Below, one piece after another: positions 63,652 through 64,000 of a stretch of 64,000 bases of DNA. Position 1 is the first letter of the stretch; each line of letters starts with the position of its first letter. The notes beneath the pieces are model-generated. The model searched no databases. It was not told the DNA's origin and saw nothing but the letters and a program-made list of their open reading frames with translations. This DNA comes from Halomonas aestuarii (lineage in GTDB: Bacteria; Pseudomonadota; Gammaproteobacteria; Pseudomonadales; Halomonadaceae). The stretch spans positions 2,852,001 to 2,916,000 of the forward strand of contig NZ_CP018139.1 in NCBI RefSeq assembly GCF_001886615.1, in the 5' to 3' direction. A program made the position numbers and the translations under genes.

Positions 63652-63660
63652 AGCTGTCAC
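63643..63660 (+). promoter_or_regulatory. Pho box before pstS
   Basis: GTGTCAT-GAAG-CTGTCAC has two 7-base direct repeats with a 4-base spacer, close to the PhoB consensus CTGTCAT-A(A/T)A(A/T)-CTGTCA(C/T). It lies 62 bases before the PstS start and overlaps the stop of the MFS gene. It predicts induction at low phosphate. Confidence 0.8.
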
Positions 63661-63721
63661 TTTCCTGGGGCATCGTGTGTGTCGCGAAGGTTGCTCACTG
63701 CCCCAATCAGGAGATCGCTCC

Positions 63722-64000
63722 ATGAATCGCATCCTCAAGACCACCGTCATCGCTGCCGCCGTCATCGGCGTTACCGGTGTTGCCCAGGCTCGCGAGCAGG
63801 TCCGCATCGTCGGCTCCAGCACCGTCTATCCGTTCGCCAGCTACGTGGCCGAGGAGTTCGGTGCCACCACCGATTACCCGACGCCGGTCATCGAGTCCAC
63901 CGGTTCCGGTGGTGGTCTGCGCCTGTTCTGCAACGGCGTGGGTGACGACACTGTGGACATCACCAACGCCTCGCGTCGCATGAAGCCCTCCGAGTTCGAG
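63722..64000 (+). CDS. pstS: Phosphate ABC transporter binding protein PstS, 3' end cut by window
   Basis: The first 93 residues of a periplasmic phosphate-binding protein. The signal peptide (residues 1-23) ends at GVAQAR. The mature N-terminus VRIVGSSTVYPFASYVAEEF holds the phosphate-binding SSTVYP loop. STGSGGGLRLFCNGVGDDTV and DITNASRRMKPSE continue the PstS pattern of the larger marine and pseudomonad type. An upstream Pho box and an AGGAG site 6 bases before ATG support the call. The pstCAB genes presumably lie beyond the window. Confidence 0.92.
   Translation, partial: MNRILKTTVIAAAVIGVTGVAQAREQVRIVGSSTVYPFASYVAEEFGATTDYPTPVIESTGSGGGLRLFCNGVGDDTVDITNASRRMKPSEFE

Overview
The window is 64 kb of dense, GC-rich chromosome with no plasmid, phage or IS features. 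Gene content (ybaB-recR after dnaX, an HsbR/HsbA-like pair, YcgL/YcgN, PsrA-like and Pho-box-like sites), strongly GC-biased codons and many acidic proteins suggest a gammaproteobacterium of the Halomonas type. That placement comes from family recognition, not from a search.

Layout. 1-6 kb: end of an AcuI/YhdH reductase, a SpoIIAA-like protein, a DUF3617 protein, a pair of half-size chromate-type transporters, a GntR regulator and a gamma-glutamyltranspeptidase-like enzyme. The last three units share an AT-rich palindrome. 6-12 kb: an RND efflux pump with its adaptor, and a YhiN-type flavoprotein. 11.7-15.4 kb: an unrecognised 663-residue protein with a papain-like Cys/His/Asn arrangement, followed by an ATP-grasp ligase. 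A paralogue of the first protein lies at 22.8-24.8 kb, divergent from the SRP RNA gene ffs. 15-22.6 kb: envelope functions (CopD-like protein, YqjDEK, PldA, a large MscK-type channel) and TlyA.

25-37.8 kb: a DUF533 protein; then one leftward run of aminotransferase, CoA-transferase A and B, M20 deacylase, thiolase and a polar amino-acid ABC importer; a divergent LysR gene, a histone-deacetylase-like amidohydrolase and cysK. The run reads as import, deacylation, transamination, CoA activation and thiolysis of an N-acylated beta-amino acid. The substrate is inferred only.

38-46 kb: a GGDEF-EAL protein, dnaX-ybaB-recR, rnd-ycgL, an array of six 31-bp repeats each with a conserved 6-bp stem, and ycgN. 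46-53.5 kb: oligopeptidase B, a small membrane protein, a VWA protein, a class II amidotransferase, fadD, and a 95-bp tandem array grown from the 3' end of fadD. 53.5-64 kb: hrpA, a KAS III enzyme, mlaA, an HsbR/HsbA-like signalling pair, transaldolase, a Bcr/CflA transporter and the start of pstS behind a Pho box.

The best candidate for an undescribed system is the papain-like/ATP-grasp pair and its distant paralogue. Its fold and activity are inferred from motifs only.
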